The notes beneath the pieces were generated by a model. It was not told where the DNA came from. It worked only from the letters and a program-made list of their open reading frames with translations, and ran no database searches. Positions 1 through 13,900 of a DNA stretch of 64,000 bases are shown one piece after another. The position numbers were made by a program, and so were the translations under genes. Each line of letters begins with the position of its first letter. The stretch's first letter is position 1. The stretch is taken from the NCBI GenBank assembly GCA_916700875.1, contig CAKAKS010000062.1, positions 7,838,373 to 7,902,372 on the forward strand, given 5' to 3'. Source of the stretch: Sebastes aleutianus. Its lineage: Eukaryota > Chordata > Actinopteri > Perciformes > Sebastidae.

Positions 1-455
1 TTACATGGCATTTCACTGAAAACAAACCTGTGAATTAGGTCTAGGTTTTACCCCTAAAAGAGGCGTGGTGATGAGAGCCTACTCTGGATGACGTATTGCC
101 AGGTCTGATGTATAGGAAGGGGAGCCAAATCGGAATGGTTTGTTAAATCACGTTTTCTGATCCGCAGCCCACAAAAAACACCGAGTGGGTTGTCTTATTT
201 CACAGTATGTGGGTTGGTAGGCACTCTAGGTATAACCTCACCCGCCAGATGGTCTGTTACACAGAACCAACTGAGAATTGGAAACTGTTTGGAAAAGGGC
301 AGGCACTTTAAAAAAAATACTTGGTAGGTGATTGGATGAATCATCTGTCAATCAAACTGTTACCGAAGCCAGTCAGGAGAAGAGTGAAAACATCTTTTCC
401 ATGGAGAAAAGCCTTCAGTGACGTTCTTTGCTCTTCTTTAAAGAAGAAATACTCT
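1..455. other. Unassigned intergenic DNA
   Basis: No open frame with recognisable protein similarity, no RNA gene and no clear repeat boundary was seen. Its last 20 bases (436-455) are the left target-site duplication of the SINE that follows. Confidence 0.4.
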
Positions 456-643
456 TGGGCGCCTGGGTTAGCTCAGTTGGTAGAGCGGGCGTCCATGTAT
501 TAAGGCTTGGTCCTGACCGCGGCGGCCCGGGTTCGAATCCGGCCTGTGGCCCTTTCCGTATCCACTCTCTCTCTCCCCCCTTTCAAGACTCTATCCACTG
601 TCCTGTCAATAAAAATGGAAAATGCCCCCAAAAAAAAAAATAA
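456..643 (+). mobile_element. tRNA-derived SINE with a 20-bp target-site duplication
   Basis: The head carries RNA polymerase III promoter boxes: an A-box-like TAGCTCAGTTGGTAG near 470 and a B box GGTTCGAATCC near 530. The stretch between them is too long and unpaired for a functional tRNA. A pyrimidine-rich body follows, then an AATAAAAATGG-type end and an A-run tail. The element is flanked by identical 20-bp copies, CTTTAAAGAAGAAATACTCT at 436-455 and 644-663, which is the mark of LINE-mediated insertion. The perfect duplication and intact tail suggest a fairly recent insertion. The family resembles a SINE common in spiny-rayed fishes; the exact name was not checked. Confidence 0.88.
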
Positions 644-663
644 CTTTAAAGAAGAAATACTCT

Positions 664-1784
664 CCAGTTCCGATATAACTGAAGCTATTGCAGCATCTAC
701 GCTAACCTCTTCAGGAGCGCCATTATTGTTTAGAACAAACCGTCGCCTCTCCGTGTCGTCTCGGTTGTCTCACACTATGGTCCCACACACCTAAGCCATA
801 CTTCTAGCTGCAGTAGCTCCTTACAGGACCCTGATTGATCCGTGATTTGGCTTGCCGAGCACAAATGCATTACTTGGAGCCTGACAAGATGGATTTTCGT
901 GTGATGTTATCCCGCGATTCTCGCATGATCGCGTGATGTGTGTCACAAGCACTGAAAAAGCAAAGTTTTCATAATATGTCCCCTTTAATGTTAGCTGTCC
1001 TTTTGGCTTCAAGTTGAGGATCTTAGCAACTCTGCTGTCATATACTGTATAGTTATAATGCTATATCGTTCATGTGCATTTCAAATTATGTTGTGTGTCT
1101 TATTTTTGTTCCGATAAGCAGATTTTAATGGTGGCAGGAAGAAAAATCAGGCCATCATCTAATAGTGGATTTACAAGTGCCTATAAAAAGTATTTTGCCC
1201 TTTGGACCAATAAAAAGACTATAATATCACCTTTGTACTATGACACATCTACTGTCCAATAAATTATCACTGCCGCAGTCAACTGCTTTTAGGAGTTCAT
1301 TGCAAATAGATTTTGTAGCGGTAAAGTGAAACTATGAGAACATTAGTCAGGGTACTGATATAACCAAAAGATGACCAAGAAAATGACAACTTACATAAAA
1401 CCTATTGCTCATATTAGCTGCTTATCAACCGTTTGGTATCAGGAAAAATATTAAAAAAAATGTCCCCCTGTATAATACAGGTAGGTTGTGAGCTGTACTG
1501 TAAGCATGAGAGTGGTGTGCTGCTGACTGCATGGAACTTTTCATTGAGACTGTGTACAAACAATGATGACTCTCATTCCTGAAATATTTTGCAACAATGC
1601 AGGGTTGTCCAGCAAAAAAACTGAACCTGGCTCAACTTTAGTTGCCAAATCGTCTACGAAACGCTAATTTCACACACAAAACACAATACATACAATTTAA
1701 AACCAATCTGTCACCGCAACCTGCATTGCAACCAACAACCCGATTCAAGAGGTGTTTGAGCAGCTGCTCTCTGTGCATGCCAAA
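664..1784. other. Unassigned intergenic DNA
   Basis: Only short chance frames are present. No splice-flanked coding segment, RNA gene or repeat with definable ends was recognised. Confidence 0.35.
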
Positions 1785-2235
1785 ACCCAATGAAGAGCCC
1801 CGGGCTTTGAAGCCAATTTTCATAGTGGCCAAACCGTGGAATTACAACTTCCGTGTCCGTCATGTGATGCCATTGGGCCCAGAAAGACTTTTTCCCAAAG
1901 ACTTACATTGCGAAATAGAAATTGCCTTACACAGCCTTTATTTAAATCAGTAGGTCCTAAAAGTTGTAAAATTCACAAATAGTCGAATCCAGAGTTATTT
2001 CCCTAAATATAAGGAACTGTTGTTCATGTGAGCGAGCAAAGACTGGGCGGTTGGGAGGTGGGGTTAAAGGAAACGCTGGTGCATTTTCTCTATGGGCCCC
2101 ATGAATGCAGAAGATCGCCAGAAGATCCGGGTAATTTCCTACTGGGCAGTCTATCTTTTTTGGCTTCATGCGCCACTGTGCAACTTTCATAGGAATGAAC
2201 GGGGCCCTGCCTCCAATGCTGTATCCAGTTCTCTT
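1785..2235 (-). repeat. Dispersed repeat, inverted copy of 41170-41735
   Basis: Several blocks here are the reverse complement of the segment at 41170-41735, for example around GTGATGCCATTGGGCCC (1865-1881) and AAAAGACTTTTTCCC-like sequence, and in the same order. The open frames crossing it (1642-1953 plus, 1957-2343 minus) are by-products of the repeat. The outer ends are approximate because no terminal inverted repeats or target duplications were identified. Confidence 0.7.
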
Positions 2236-3650
2236 TAAGCCTCGGTTATACTCCCAACGGAGGCGTTCACGGACACGTGCAGACACCACGGGCGAGTGGT
2301 AGCTCTGTTTATACTGTCCGCATGGAGGACTCGTTCCACACATGCGCGGTAGATCGTCGGAGACAAGTCTGCGTGGTCACAACAAACTGCCGGTGCACGG
2401 ACGTCCACACAGAGCCTACGCGTACGCCATCTGATGACAAAATTGAGGTCACACGGACCCTAACGGATACACGGACGCGGAAAGTACGAATTCAGCTTTA
2501 TACATCCATGACGAAGGCAGGCAGACGGGCCAGCTAACTTAACGTAACTGTTTTAAGCTTAGCGGTCGTCAAAATGGCAGGGCAGGGCAGGACGGCGTTC
2601 CGCCTAAAAAGATCTAAATACACCTGCAAATTTAAACAAAGTTGGCTTAAACAGTTTCCATTTATATCTGCTAGTCACCAGAATAGTGGCCATGCCTTTG
2701 AGCAAAGCCTGTAGGGTTGAACGGCATGAGCCAACATATCAGCTCTCAATGGCATAAGCGCGCCGTTGAGGCACAGACGGGTACACCGGCAATATCGACC
2801 TTCATCACCAAGGGACAGACAAAGACAGAAAGCGTCTTATTTACTATCCCCCCTCACAAAATTAATATGACAAGTTGACCTGTGTCTTCAAGCACACATT
2901 TATGAAAGGGGGTAATTCCATACACATCATCCATTTTACAGGACAGAAGGGACTCAGGAAGCAGGTCACCATTCTGCCAACACTTCACTTTAAAACTTTA
3001 AAGAACGCATTTGCTCCCTAATCACTCTCTCTGCTCCACCTCTGCTTTTTCTATCTGGCTTCCCTGCACCATCTTTTTTTTCCTCGCCCTCTTTTTCATA
3101 AGCTCTCTCTCCTCTGCTGTCAGCTCTAATTAGGCCACTGTGTGTGCCCGTATGAGTGTGTCAGTGTGATTGCGGGCTTGTGTTTTTAAGTGGTCTTAGG
3201 AGGCCCATCACTCTGCTGTGCTTCCCCATTGGGTCCTGCTGGTCGAGGGGAGACACACACGTACACACAGACTATTGCTGATGCTGGGAACAGGCATTCA
3301 ATGTGGGTCTAATGACTCCCTTTACAGTCGCACTCCCACTCCTTCATACACAGCATAATATCAAACTGTGCCTGACCAACAGCACAAGCACAACAGCAGA
3401 CCTTCTTTGAAACCTATGAGCCTAAATGGTTAAATATTTTGCCATCTATACATGCATTATACACATATTCCAGCCTGTGGGAGAGAGGATAACTCTAAAG
3501 TCTATGTGCTCTGAAGAATAATGCAGGTAAGACTAATGTAAGCCACTCCTGAGTAAGTACACCTCACTCTATGATTGGAGGAGTGACTGTATTTGGTGTA
3601 ATAACCACAAACACAACACAAGTCAGTCAACTATACATGTTAGCTTTGCA
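2236..3650. other. Unassigned DNA with a possible small inverted-repeat element
   Basis: Between about 2236 and 2510, the left side (CCTCGGTTATAC..., GTTCACGGACACGTGC) and the right side (ACGGATACACGGACGCGG, GTACGAATTCAGC) share CGGAC-rich motifs in a MITE-like layout, but exact ends could not be fixed. From 2510 to 3650 there is pyrimidine-rich and simple sequence with no supported gene. Confidence 0.3.
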
Positions 3651-4433
3651 CATAGACTGTATATAAGAAGTGGACGTAGTCACAGTGACGTCACCCATTG
3701 GTTTGTGGACTGCTGTTTTGAAGCCTCGAGTTCAGCATTTTGGCCGTCGCCATCTTGAGGTTTTTGCCCACTGGTTTTGCATCACATATACAAAAGAGGG
3801 GAAATTAAAAAAGGTGTCCCAGGAGAAACATAAACATTATTGCTTATTGTCTTTCTGTTGAGTTTTCAATCAGTAGGAAGAGAAGCCAATGCGGAAGTGC
3901 CTTAAACCTGCATACTTTCTAATAGCCAGCAGGGGGCGACTCCTCTGGTTGCTAAAAGAAGTCTGATTGTATAGAAGTCTATGAGAAAATGAGCCTACTT
4001 CTCACTTGATTTATTACCTCAGTAAACATTGTAAACATGAGTTTATGGTCTCAATCGCTAGTTTCAAGTCTTCTTCAATACAGCATGCTGTTCATTTAGT
4101 AAATTATGGTCCCATTTAGAGTCAAATAGACCATAAAGCAGGGTATGCTTTAGGGCGTGGCTACCTTGTGTTTGACAGGTCGCTAGTTGTCGAGTCGTCT
4201 GTATTTTTTCGTCTCAGTTCGTAAAAGTTAATTAGAACCTTTTTGGCCTGAAAATGTCTTATTCAGCGTTCGGATGTACTTAGCTCCACCCTTTACGTGT
4301 CACTTCTGGTAGCAAATATCCAACATGGCGACAGCCAAAAGTCCCGAACTCAAGGCTCCAAAACGGAAGTGCACAAACCAATGGGTGACGTCATGGTAAC
4401 TACTGTGCGTCCACTTCTTATATAAAGTCTATG
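3651..4433. mobile_element. Fold-back DNA element with long terminal inverted repeats
   Basis: The left end CATAGACTGTATATAAGAAG (3651) and the reverse complement of the right end CATAGACTTTATATAAGAAG (ending 4433) match. The match continues inward through TGACGTCACCCATTGGTTTGTG to roughly 60-100 bp, so the element can fold on itself. A second, rearranged copy lies at 52252-52850. No convincing target-site duplication was found. The plus-strand frame at 3670-3861 lies inside the inverted repeat and is not a gene. Confidence 0.8.
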
Positions 4434-6540
4434 GGTCTATGCTGCAGGGCTAACCTGCTAGGTTAACTTCAGAGGATCAGATCAAAACCTGCCAACATCC
4501 CAATCAATGACCGTCATCGGTGGAAATTTATGTTCATCCCATATTTATGATAGTTTGTTCATCATAAGACAAAAAAGTAAAAAGTGCTCACTCTGCATTA
4601 AAGACATAATTAACACACTTTTAATATTTGGAAATTTATTCTATTGTCTCTACAGCTTCTTATTCTATTCTACTTATGTGATTATATTGCATAAATTTCC
4701 CCTTATTGAATATCACTTCTTTGCTGTCGCTCTATCCACATTTTCCTGCAGATATTACCGTTTCATCTCATGTCATATTAAGTACTCCATTTGTGGTTGG
4801 GCCGATGTCGCTTGTAATGAACTGCTCCGCCTCTTTCACATGAGCATGCTCGTAGCTGGATGGGAAACCCAGAGTTAACTGAGCCATAATTAACCAGCTT
4901 GGTTATTCAGGATCACCCATGTTAAGGCTCAGTGAAGCCAGGTAACCCAAAGAGAGCGTGACTAAGTTGAACTTAACTGATGATACTGGCCCAGGATCTG
5001 ATCAGGCCCGTATCAAGACTTAAATCAGATCAGGTCAGAGTTAGATTGGTCTGGAAAGGGTCCAGTTAATTGGGATGTGCCCTTTACATACAGTATATGT
5101 GTGTTCAAGCTGGTATTCGGGTGACTGTGTCACCTACCGCAAGGTAGATTGTTCATCCCGCTGTCTCATTGGTCCTGTTACTGGTCCAGGGGATCAAGCT
5201 GGGAGGTTAGCGGTCTATGGAATCTCTGGAGCCGCAAAACTGGATCTCACTCAAAGAAAACTTACATTTAAAAACAGGCTTATAGTCTCTTGTCTGTATT
5301 CCTCTTATGTTTTCTCGTATGCGTTATCATGTGTTTTTACTATACCTGCTTATCCAGTTCAGGATCGCAGGCGGGTCTGGGACCCTTGAAGGTCAACTTG
5401 TGCCAATAGGACATGCCCCTCGGTACATGGTCAGCAACAGACATTCAATGAGATCCAAAACTATAGAGGACCAAACCTGGCTTCATAGGAAAATTACAAA
5501 AAATGATTAAATACATTATACATATACTGTATGTATGTATATAAATACATCATATGCTGACTGGATGCTAATCATTATTATTTAGAGTTCATCTTGTAGA
5601 GGAAATAGCAGATATAAGGCTGGATACCACTATGTGGGTGAACCGGTCTTTTAAGGTCGAGCCAGGTCTGCAAGTCGGGCTCACAAGTCTACCCAATTTT
5701 GACGGAGTATTCCAAGCCTCTATTGTGACTGATGGGGATTGTGTCCTGTCTTCTTCACTTACACGTACTGAATGTAAGACCTCGCGGCAGAGCGAGAGAG
5801 TGAGGAGACCGTTGACTGCTGCCAGCTGGCAAGAAAGCAGAGCTCTATCAAGCAGGAAAAGGAAACATCTGGAGCAGCACAATCATAGCTTAGTGTGTAC
5901 ATGTGAACTGAAAGGAAATGAATTCAGTGTAAACAATGCAAAGTATGGCGTCACAAAGGAAAGGCAATGGTGTTACCTGAAAGAAAGCAGCTGTACTTCA
6001 TCAGCCTCAGCTGTATTTAACTGGTGCAAAGCCGACACCTCCCTCTATCGGCCGCTTGTGGGTTGATCCATGGTACTGTGCAAATTCAAGTTCATGCTTG
6101 CTTCCATAATTGTTACAGTTTAGGGTCACAAATTACAAATCATTGGTTCAAAGGTTGCATCTGATGAGAGCCGAATTTCAGCAGAGAAATAAGCTTCAAA
6201 TTTACAATCAATCATTGTACGTCGGGTGTGAGTCGTGAATTATGTGACGACAAACAAAAACACGTCACAGAGATTATGGTATTACAGTGTATTCACTGGC
6301 ATCGCCATATTTATTACATCACATTAGGTATTAGGGATATCACATATTTAAATACAACATTAGCATCCTCCGTGAGATATTATAGGTTGGTGGTGTATAT
6401 GGCTTTAGCCTGACCAGCAGCCAAATAATCCAAAGCATTCAAATCATTATATGAAACAGAGAAGCAAGAAATTAAAAAATTAAAATAAAACTTCAAAATT
6501 TATAAACAACAAAATTATCAGAGCGAACATATGTTTAAAC
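4434..6540. other. Unassigned, probably repeat-derived intergenic DNA
   Basis: The stretch 4440-5080 has the look of an old repeat (GGTTAACTTCAGAGGATCAG left, GTTAATTGGGATGTG right). Around 5335-5385 there is a short match to the common vertebrate repeat motif CTGCTTATCCAGTTCAGGATCG. The segment 5590-6066 holds overlapping frames on both strands (97 and 144 aa) with no recognised domain; overlapping long frames in both directions suggest a repeat rather than a gene. The remainder is AT-rich and unassigned. Confidence 0.35.
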
Positions 6541-6918
6541 TTTATTAGCTCATTAAAAAAATTCAACATTTATTTATTACTAAAATTTTGTGAAATCTAA
6601 TTTTTTCAAAGTGAAATGACAACTCGCAATTAACTGTTTAATTATGGCTTAACCAACCTGGCTATGGCAACATGGCTATTTATACTGCTCCTATCGGAAC
6701 CGTAATCATTGCTGGAGGTCAGCAGTAAAGTTTCTATTCACTATTAATAGTCCATTCTGTTTTATTTTGTTTCAAAAACTTAAAAAATTATGTAGGTAAC
6801 ATTGCCTCCAAAGACAACTGAAAAAAAGGAATCAGTATCCTCCCGATGCTCTCCTTGTTATCAACCTTGAGGCACTTGAAAATAGTTTTGTTCATGTGAA
6901 AAGTGGGGAAATCCCTCT
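6541..6918 (-). terminator. atf7ip2: atf7ip2 3' UTR with candidate poly(A) signals
   Basis: Downstream of the stop codon (minus strand), AATAAA hexamers occur as TTTATT on the plus strand at 6761-6766, 6569-6574, 6573-6578 and 6541-6546. Any of these could end the transcript. The choice is inference; cDNA 3' ends would settle it. Confidence 0.4.
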
Positions 6919-7863
6919 TTAAATAGCCACTTGTGTCGCCTTTTCAGGTATGGCTGCGGTTACAACTTTACTGTAAGGTCCGAACCGGCCAAACGTGTCC
7001 TTGCCCACCACAGCGACACACACCTTATGCCCGGGCTTGTACTTGTTGATCATCGCACACATGGGCAGAGGGATGGCCTTCACCTCACCGAGGGTAGTCC
7101 AATCTGGGAAGACGTTGCTACCCTTCACCTTCTCCACAGTCATGAAGACGCTGCAGCGTGGGCGGAGAGAGAAAACAAGGATGCGTAAGAAGTGAGCAAC
7201 TAAAAAAAAGACTAAAACGGACAAGTGAAGGTAACACGACAAATATGGCAGGACATATTGTCATAAACGAATGAATGAATGAAATTAACAGAATCTGGTG
7301 GCTTTCTGCAGGTGAGGAAACTCAAGCTGTTGTTGTAAAGTACCCATCTGCCATCTAGTGGCTCTTCTTTTTGTTTTTGTGATTAACAATTTGTTCCCAA
7401 TTGACTGGTGAATAGAGCTGGGTAATAAATCAATTTGTTTCATGTACGTATCATAACAACGGCTTGTATCTCCACAGTCCTAGGTCTTTCGGGTACCCTT
7501 TTTTGAATGACGAATTCAGGCTAATATCACCTGCTGGTGAGGAGAGTTATTTCATCTCACGCAGGCACAGAACGTACTTGCTAACTGGCCGTCGGCTGTA
7601 GTCTTTGCGGTGTGTTCAAGTGCAACCTGTCGGCCAAGACAAAGGCGACGTTAGGCGACGCAACGGTCGGCCTTCATCGCCGCTAGTTCTTTGATGTCGG
7701 GCTAGTGTGTCTGGGCCTCGAGACGAGGACGGTCTGTGTCAGCGTTGCAACCACCATTTTAGGGTATGTGAATGGAAACATCCAACATGCTAACGCACAT
7801 TTACTGTAAGCTGGCCAAGAAATACCTCTCTCTCTATTGCAACGTTCCCCGTCAGAGAGGGTC

Positions 7864-7918
<55 letters not shown>

Positions 7919-10900
7919 AGTGTCTTTTATTTACTTTTTTAAAAAGCGAATTTTGGTGAAAGTTAACAATTCCTTTGTCTTTTTTAGGCCTAGTTGTTTT
8001 TAAGGGGGAAAAAAACCCGATCAAAATAGCACTACTGGTAAAATAAGTTATTGTTATTACATTTTATATACATTATTTAAATGAGACCATATGGTCTTAG
8101 TGCGGTACATTCCCAAAAAAAAAAGGTGGATATATCATACTTACCATGTAGCCTTCTTTTTAAAGAAGAATTTGAAAATGTAAATGACAGTTGTCAGGGC
8201 ATAAAACCAATGATCTTTGTGGATCACGACAGAATAGTGGCATAGAAAAGAAAATGTTCAATAAATCAAAAATCTAATTGGGACCCTAAAATCAAAAGTC
8301 AAATCATGACACCCCTATCTCAGAGGCAGAGCAATGATGGCAATATATATAGATCTAATTCTAATGTGCCAGATGTCACCATCTGGCGCACTGCTTGCCT
8401 CAGATATCGCTGTCTAACGCCAAAACATCGATATATCAATTAGTCGATCGACACAAAACAATCTGCAATGCTTTTAATAATAAATTACCCTCTTCATTCC
8501 TTTTTCATGCCAAAATTGTGGGGAAAAAATGCTACACATTCTCAGTTTTAAGCTTCTCAAATGGCAGGGTTTGATGCTTTCTTTGCCATGTATAATCGCA
8601 AACTGAATACGTCTGGGTTTTGGACTTTCGGTCAGACATTTAAAAGACGTCATTGGGGTGATGCATTTCACAGCAGCATTTGGAGGAGCCACTGGAATGA
8701 GACGAATTCAGTGAAAGAGGCAGTCCCTTAAAAAGGTAAATATTAGGGCTGTCAAACAATTAAAATATTTAACCTTGATTAATCGCAAATTAATCACACA
8801 TTTTTCATCTGTTCAAAATGTACCTTAAAGGGAGATTTGTCAAGTATTTAATACTCTTCAACACGGGAGTGGGAAAATATGCTGCTTTATGAAAATATAT
8901 GTATATATTTATTATTGGAAATCAATTAACAACACAAAACAATGACAAAAGTTGTCCAGAAACCCTCACAGGTACTGCATTTAGCATAAAAAATATGCTC
9001 ATATCATAACATGGCAAACTGCAGCCCAACAGGCAACAACAGCTGTCAGTGTGTCAGTGTGCTGACTTGACTATGACTTGCCCCAAACTGCATGTGATTA
9101 TCATAAAGTGGGCATGTCTGTAAAGGGGAGACTTGTGGGTACCCATAGAACCCATTTTCATTCACATATCTTGAGGTCAAAGGTCAAGGGACCCCTTTGA
9201 AAATGGCCATGCCAGTTTTTCCTCTCCAAAATGTAGTGCAAGTTTGGAGCGCTATTTATCATCCTTTGCGACAAGCTAGTATGAAACCAATGGATTCTTT
9301 AGGTTTTCTAGTTTCATATGATGCCAGTATCGTCACCCTAGCTTGAAAACTGAGCCCGCTACAACCGAAAAATCGCAAGTTACAATAATGCGTTTAAGAA
9401 ATTAGTGGCGTTAATACGAATTTGTGGTAACGCGTTATCGCATTGACTTTGACAGTCCTAGTGTATAACAACAGTCTGGTTCAAGGTTCAGAAGGGTGAT
9501 TTTATCCAGTGGCTAGCAAGGATGAAACCTGCCTACTCAACACATTATATCTCACCCGTAACTATCCATGGGTGGTGCAGAGGGGTCTTTCTCCGCCACG
9601 TCCCAGAGCACAGAGAGGCCAGCGGGGTTCCTGATGAGAGCCATTTGTACCTCTGGTCTCTGGGGGATGTTGTATGACGCCGCCTCCATGCTCAGGGTGG
9701 AGGGGAAGGGACGGAAGGGGAGAGGAGGAAACAAGAGCTCGTCCTTAGGGTCAGAAAAAGGAGGGGAAGGCAGTGAAGATTAAAATGTGTTGCAAACAGT
9801 CAAGTGAATTACTACTGTGGGTCAGTGTTAGAGTGCGTGTATTACCTGCTTTGAGTCTGTGTGCTTGGGAGTGTTGATATTGCCAGGAGAGACACATTCT
9901 ACTTTCACCCTCCTAGCCCCTGGTTCCTCACACTGCTTGGACTCCTCAACGTAGTTCTGTATTTCCTCTGTATCTTGTGGCTCTTTCTTTATGAACCGGA
10001 GAAGTTCCTGAATAACACAACATAACAATGTGAGTAAATGAAGGCACGACACAATATACACGTAAACACTGAGAATAAACTCTAACAGATGTAGGGTTTT
10101 TTTTTGTTATTAGCGACACATAACATATTTATGCATGGCATGTTTTGAAAAGTGTATCAAATAATGACGCATCGTACCTTACAGTCAGGAGAGCCATATG
10201 GGGTAAGAACCGGAGGAGGCAGCTCCTCACTTAAATCGGCTATGGCAGCCTTCAAAGCTTAACACGGATTATGTGCAGTGACGAGTAACAGAGGAAGGGA
10301 CAGGAAAGAGTAGGACAAAAGGATGTGGTTATTAATTCATGTACTCACTGACTCATATTATTTAATTTGGGTCATTATAACAGCTTATCGTGTCAGTTTT
10401 TCTCACTGTGTGGCAAAATAATGTTACCAGAAGCTACATTAGATAGTTTAAACTTGAGCTATTCAAACATCAACTTGTTTATATATTTATATAATCATAA
10501 ATATATGATATATTTGACATTTGATATTTGATGATAAATAACGCTCCAAACTTACATTACATTTTGGTGAGGAAAAACTGGCATGGCCATTTTTAAAGGG
10601 GTCCCTTGACCTTTGACCTCAAGATATGTGAATGAAAATGGGTTCTATGGGTACCCACGAGTCTCCCCTTTACAGACATGCCCACTTTATGATAATCACA
10701 TGCAGTTTGGGGCAAGTCATAGTCAAGTCAGCACACTGACACACTGACAGCTGTTGTTGCCTGTTGGGCTGCAGTTTGCCATGTTATGATTGGAGCATAT
10801 TTGTTATGCTAAATGCAGTACCTGTGAGGGTTTCCGGACAATATTTGTCATTGTTTTGTATTGTTAATTGATTTCCAATAATAAATATATACCTACATTT

Positions 10901-13900
10901 GCATAAAGGAAACATATTTGCCCACTCCTATGTTGATAAAGAGTATTAAATACTTGACAAATCTCCCTTTAAGGTACATTTTGAACAGATAAAAAGTTTG
11001 CGATTCATTTTCGATTAATCATGATTAACTATGGACCATCATGTGAAAGTGATTCAATATTTTAATTGATTGATAGCCATAATAATCATCTTACCATTAT
11101 TATCAGCACGGATCTCATTTAGTGCCTTTTTTGTTGTTTCCTGGACAGAAAGGATTGATCAACTTCAAAGTTTACCCCATTTTTATTTTACTCAAAACAG
11201 CGTAAGCCACAACATTAAATAGCCAAATAACCAATTTTGGCCATACACGGCCATAAAAGCCTTTACTCTTTTTAATAATTATTGTCTAAACTACAATCAA
11301 ACCTTACCTGTGTGAAAATAGTTTTTTTGCTGATTAAACAAGGAGACATTTATAAGATGTATTTAACGGGTTATTCCAAGATAAATAACTGCATATTTAC
11401 CATAATTTTAGAGAGCTCTCCGCTCTTGTCCACGCTCTCCATGCTCTTTTGGTCAACTGAAAAATAAAATTGCATAGAATGAATACTCATGGAACCCACA
11501 AATGAAAATGTTCATTAACGCACGTACGCTTTGCTGGGCTCTTACACTGTGACGTGTTTTCCACCTCAGAGTTTGGGCTCTGAAAGGCAAACCGAGAGTT
11601 TGTTGTGTTTACGTCTCAAATATTATTATTTAGTGTATCTATCATCACATTTTCTACTTTAAGTTACCATACAAACTGGACAAAAAGATTATATTAAGAT
11701 TTTTTTCACTGCTTTGTGTTTGAACATACTGTATATTTAAAAAAAATGTAACTGCACGAGTAAAAAACCTTTTTCTGTGTCTTCGTCATGTAGGCAATAA
11801 CTTCTTCCGTCCTCTTGGTTACCGTGTTAATCCGAGCCTGAGAAAGAGAGGAACATTCTGTAGAGATTTAATGGGTTTAAGGTATTTGTTATCGCCAATT
11901 CGGCTTTGAGACATACGCACAATAGATTCATGTTTGGTTCTTTTGTTTTAAAGAGATAAGAAATGGCAGAATAACAAAAATGTGGATGGTAGGCATCTGT
12001 GTACAATTCAAGTGGATTTAATGGTGAAGAATGGATGCTTAAAAGATTAAACCGCAGCTGTTAAATTTAGAAAGGGCCGAGGCGGAATAAAAAGGAAAAA
12101 GACTGATTTTAAAATGGCTTGATGAAATTAAGGTATGAGGAAATTAAGTAAGAAAAGACAAAAAGAAGGAGAAAAAAAACAAAAGGAAAGAACAAAGAAA
12201 AAGCCAGTGAATGTGTCAGATGCGTTTATACTAGCAGAACTTAGCAGTAAGAAAAAAGTAAATTAAAGCATTAGACCCCCACTACCTAACTCTGACGATC
12301 CCAAACTCCCCGTAGAGTTGAAACTTTGTCAATTCAATGCAGAATTAGTTCAAAATGTGTACCACACTACTTCCACCAACCTCCAGTTTTTTCATGGAGT
12401 TTCCATAGTCTACTGCACGATCCAGCTGTTGAATAGTTCCTATCAAACCCTGCAGCTTGCTTTCTTTCTTCTTCAACGCAGTGTGAACCTCCTGTTCGAT
12501 CAACATTTCAACCTGTGGAACCACACATATAACAACATATACGCAATCATATGGAAGAGCTGCATTCAGTAACTTAAAGTAAAAAGTTATAATCCGGTAT
12601 ATGCATTTACAGAATGTAACCATGCACAGAAAAAGTATACATTTAATAATCGCACAATATTGTCTCTCACCTCAGATTGGGAGAACTTAATCTTTTTATC
12701 ACTGTCTTCAGGGGAAGCTGACCTGGAGGGCAACCTCTTCATTCTGCATGCAAACAGACAGACAAACACAGAATGTCAAGATTTACTACTGTAGGTATTC
12801 AGTTGATAACATTTGTTTGCAGTCGGTAGAAATGGAGCAAATATGATTAAAAAAAAAAAAGTTATTTATATCCTGACAGTAGTGCATGAGACAGGTAATC
12901 TGAAAAAAAAAATCATGTGACTCTGTGTCCTCCGGTGCTCCAGAAACATCTTGTAGTGTACCGTTTAGCTGTGAAATGAGAAAGTTTGTGACCCGGCAGC
13001 GATGTTGAGATCAGTTAAAGAAATACCAAGCACCGCCCACCAGCCGGAGCACACCTTCTCAATTTCCAGATAAACAGGACACTACAAGATGTTTCTGAAA
13101 AACATTTGAGGTGAGAAATAGGCATTACAGTAAAAGAGTATTGATTCATATTAGGAACTCTCTCTCTCTCTGAAATGACCTCTGAAGTCTCCCACCATGG
13201 GCTAGATTTTCTAAAGCCTGAAAACAGAGCCATGAGGAGGTGCAGAACTCTAGTTTTCTCTCAGGGCACTTGATTTACAATACGCTGGAAGGTTATTATG
13301 AAATTTTTGCCCAATGATGCCAAAAACGTTCTGCCTACCCTCGCTTCATTGTCTAGAAGTATAATACTTCCACTGATAGTGTTGTGCATTATGATCATAG
13401 TCACATTAAAGCTGTTCCGAACAGAACCAGCGTGCTGTAGGCATCGCATTTCACATCATTTCATTTTAACACGCTGAAATCAGAAGTATAAGCCTGAAGC
13501 ACAACACTAAGTAAAACACATGTATAAGCCCAGTAATATCACACTATATGAGACAAATATAATGTATGACAAATATACCTTGAAGCATTATATAAATACA
13601 CTTTGTATAACCTGCTGTAAAGAGAAGTGGCAAAATGTGGTGCGATAACAAGAGTATTCAATGTAGTATAGGCTGCGAGAGAGAAAACAGCAAAGCAAAG
13701 TGTGCATTTCAATCTTGACAAGCCATTTGCGAAAGCATCACAACACAGGTTTCATTAAGTTGAACAAGCACTGACTGCCAAGAAGAAAAATGTGCTGGAG
13801 CAACAAACATTTGAAGCAGTGAAAAAAAACAAAAAAAACAATGAGAAACTTCCGCAGAGATCAGCAACAAAGCAAAGCTGGTAACGGAGTACATTTTGAA

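Noticed and set aside
466..552. Possible functional tRNA gene
   Set aside because: A and B boxes are present, but the central part cannot form an anticodon arm of normal size. The unit has a SINE body, an A tail and a target duplication.
5589..6066. Opposing frames of 97 and 144 aa as a possible gene
   Set aside because: Long frames in both directions over the same bases, no known domain and no splice or poly(A) context. More likely repeat-derived.
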